This document shows, piece after piece, positions 6,036 to 6,909 of a DNA stretch of 6,909 nt; the first letter of the stretch is position 1, and each line of letters begins with the position of its first letter. This stretch comes from Brevibacterium sp. UMB1308A (lineage in GTDB: Bacteria > Actinomycetota > Actinomycetes > Actinomycetales > Brevibacteriaceae). Below the pieces are notes generated by a model that did no database searches, was not told the DNA's origin, and worked only from the letters and a program-made list of their open reading frames with translations. The stretch lies in assembly GCF_030230605.1 (NCBI RefSeq), contig NZ_JASPDO010000047.1, positions 1 through 6,909 on the forward strand, given 5' to 3'. The translations under genes were made by a program, and so were the position numbers.

Positions 6036-6242
6036 CTACCTGCGGTCAAGGATGTCAAACACGAACTCAGCGAGCATGCGACGACGGTTTTCACGCCGTT
6101 CGCGTCGACGCCTGGCCGCCGACTTGCCGGGGAGAACCAAGAAGATGAACAGCACGCCCGCGATGAACGCTAGCCCTAGAAGGACTACTATCCCGATGAA
6201 TATGATGAGGGGGATGTCGACGGCAAGAAGAGTAGCGATCAT
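6036..6242 (-). CDS. Small single-pass membrane protein of unknown function
   Basis: The 68-aa product has one long hydrophobic helix at about residues 10-38. A cluster of arginines follows (RRRRERRENRRR, 44-55), then a short amphipathic end (MLAEFVFDILDRR). By the positive-inside rule the C-terminus should be cytoplasmic. I do not recognise a family. AAAGG (6250-6254) 7 nt before the ATG supports the start, and base use resembles that of the neighbours, so I consider it a real gene. It points the same way as the hadA operon but is separated from it by 67 nt that contain the hadA promoter, so it need not share its function. Its own promoter may be TAGTGT or TACGCT near 6275-6290, weakly supported. 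Confidence 0.65.
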   Translation of the reverse strand: MIATLLAVDIPLIIFIGIVVLLGLAFIAGVLFIFLVLPGKSAARRRRERRENRRRMLAEFVFDILDRR

Positions 6243-6313
6243 GCTCAGACCTTTATGGTTGGGGATGCTTCAACACTAGCGTATGCGGGAATTCGACGCG
6301 TTTGGACGAAAAC

Positions 6314-6354
6314 AAAGCTGCCACATCCGGAGGGGATCCGAACGTGGCAGCTTT
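6314..6354 (-). terminator. Intrinsic terminator of the secreted-protein gene
   Basis: AAAGCTGCCAC (6314-6324) pairs perfectly with 6344-6354 to form an 11-bp stem. Inside it ATCC (6325-6328) can pair with GGAT (6334-6337), giving a bipartite hairpin. On the minus strand the stem ends in TTTGTTTTCG, a reasonable U-tract. It lies about 19 nt beyond the stop of the secreted-protein gene and before the small membrane-protein gene, so the two are probably separate transcripts. Confidence 0.8.
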
Positions 6355-6372
6355 CAAAGCATGAAGGGATTC

Positions 6373-6762
6373 TTACCGCCTCCGTGGAGTGAACGAAGTC
6401 GAGCATACCCAACGGCTCTTACCTTTCGTGGCCACAACTTTCACGTTCACCTTGCGATTAGGGGTCGCACGATACACGTTGTACTTCACCGCTACCTGTC
6501 CACGGGAATTTGCAGTTGTGCGTTTGGTGTTCGTGGTGGTCTTGTACTTGACTGAGACAGAAACTTTAGCCTTCTTACCAACCTTCGACACGTTCACCGA
6601 TGTAGTGGAGTACTGTTTGGGGTTCTTGTTGGACACGGATACCGCACACTTTTTGGCGCGGGGAGCAGCTTCTGCTGGAGCAGATGTGGCCACCGACCCG
6701 GTGACCAGCAGGGCGAAAGCAAGAGTGGCGGCAGACACAAAACGAACAGGGGCAAACGACAT
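6373..6762 (-). CDS. Small, strongly basic secreted protein, probably Ig-like beta fold
   Basis: The 129-aa protein has a Sec signal peptide: a short basic N-terminus, a hydrophobic core at about 10-22, and a likely signal peptidase I site in APAEA-APRA near residues 32-33. The mature part, about 97 residues, is rich in Lys, Arg, Val, Ser and Thr with alternating beta-strand patterns (KAKVSVSVKYKTTT, GQVAVKYNVYRATPNRKVNVKVV). It has two cysteines, C39 and C120, which could form a disulfide closing the domain. This resembles small Ig-like secreted proteins of actinobacteria; the specific role is unknown. ATG at 6760-6762 is preferred because GAGGAG (6770-6775) lies 7 nt upstream. A TTG start at 6789 would add nine residues. 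Confidence 0.78.
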   Translation of the reverse strand: MSFAPVRFVSAATLAFALLVTGSVATSAPAEAAPRAKKCAVSVSNKNPKQYSTTSVNVSKVGKKAKVSVSVKYKTTTNTKRTTANSRGQVAVKYNVYRATPNRKVNVKVVATKGKSRWVCSTSFTPRRR

Positions 6763-6835
6763 ACGAGGGCTCCTCAAAACGAAACGCAAGAAGATAGATC
6801 AACAGCTTTGCTCGGCGTTACGACACAAAAGTGGG

Positions 6836-6909
6836 TTATAGGCCAAAAAGTGTGTACGGTAGGGGCTTCTTGCCCAGTGTTCCGTAGGGCTTCAGGCGGT
6901 TATACATGC
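6836..6909 (-). CDS. C-terminal fragment of a probable rve/DDE-type transposase, cut by the window edge
   Basis: The minus-strand frame open from the window edge ends at TAA (6836-6838). It encodes MYNRLKPYGTLGKKP and then eight more residues. The pattern Y-N-x-x-[KR]-P-x-x-[ST]-L-G-x-x-P is typical of the end of the integrase catalytic domain in IS3- and IS481-type transposases (YN..RPH..LG..TP). The ATG at 6905-6907 is probably internal. Only 24 codons are visible, so family and integrity cannot be judged. If correct, the insertion-sequence end should lie soon after the stop, somewhere in 6780-6835, upstream of the secreted-protein gene. Confidence 0.5.
   Translation of the reverse strand, partial: MYNRLKPYGTLGKKPLPYTLFGL

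Noticed and set aside
6763..6789. Upstream TTG start for the secreted protein
   Set aside because: GAGGAG at 6770-6775 is correctly spaced for ATG 6760-6762, and the shorter form gives a more typical signal peptide.

Overview
The window reads as a chromosomal housekeeping locus of an actinobacterium, probably in or near the Micrococcales. Three things suggest this: the gene order tRNA-Trp / secE / nusG / rplK / rplA next to murB and a MaoC-type dehydratase pair, which is the actinobacterial arrangement (compare mycobacterial hadABC-trpT-secE-nusG-rplK-rplA); a NusG with a long acidic N-terminal extension; and two promoters that appear to give leaderless mRNAs. Base composition is moderate for the phylum by eye (not computed). 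I did not assign a genus.

From left to right: positions 1-116 hold no gene I can support. A strong intrinsic terminator (110-151) closes the minus-strand translation operon. That operon, read from right to left, is tRNA-Trp (2693-2765), secE, nusG, rplK and rplA. A hairpin and a plausible new promoter lie between nusG and rplK, so rplK-rplA is probably also transcribed on its own. A 143-bp divergent region (2766-2908) carries promoters in both directions plus an 18-bp dyad. On the plus strand follows an adenosine-deaminase-family enzyme (2909-3964), apparently leaderless. It runs convergently into murB with only 9 bp between the stop codons.

The second minus-strand operon is HadA-like dehydratase subunit, HadB-like catalytic subunit, then murB (5968 down to 3974). 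Its genes overlap by 8 and 4 bases, which suggests translational coupling of a fatty-acyl dehydratase with a peptidoglycan precursor enzyme. Its promoter also appears leaderless. Further right are a 68-aa single-pass membrane protein (6036-6242) and a small, very basic secreted protein (6373-6762) with its own terminator. At the right edge (6836-6909) is the last part of a reading frame resembling the C-terminus of an rve/DDE transposase, so an insertion element probably begins there and continues outside the window.

Most of the window is conserved core genome. I see no clear novel multi-gene system. The points most worth a second look are the non-canonical active-site motif of the deaminase, the paired leaderless promoters, the structured rplK leader, the basic secreted protein next to a likely insertion element, and the unassigned dyad in the divergent region.
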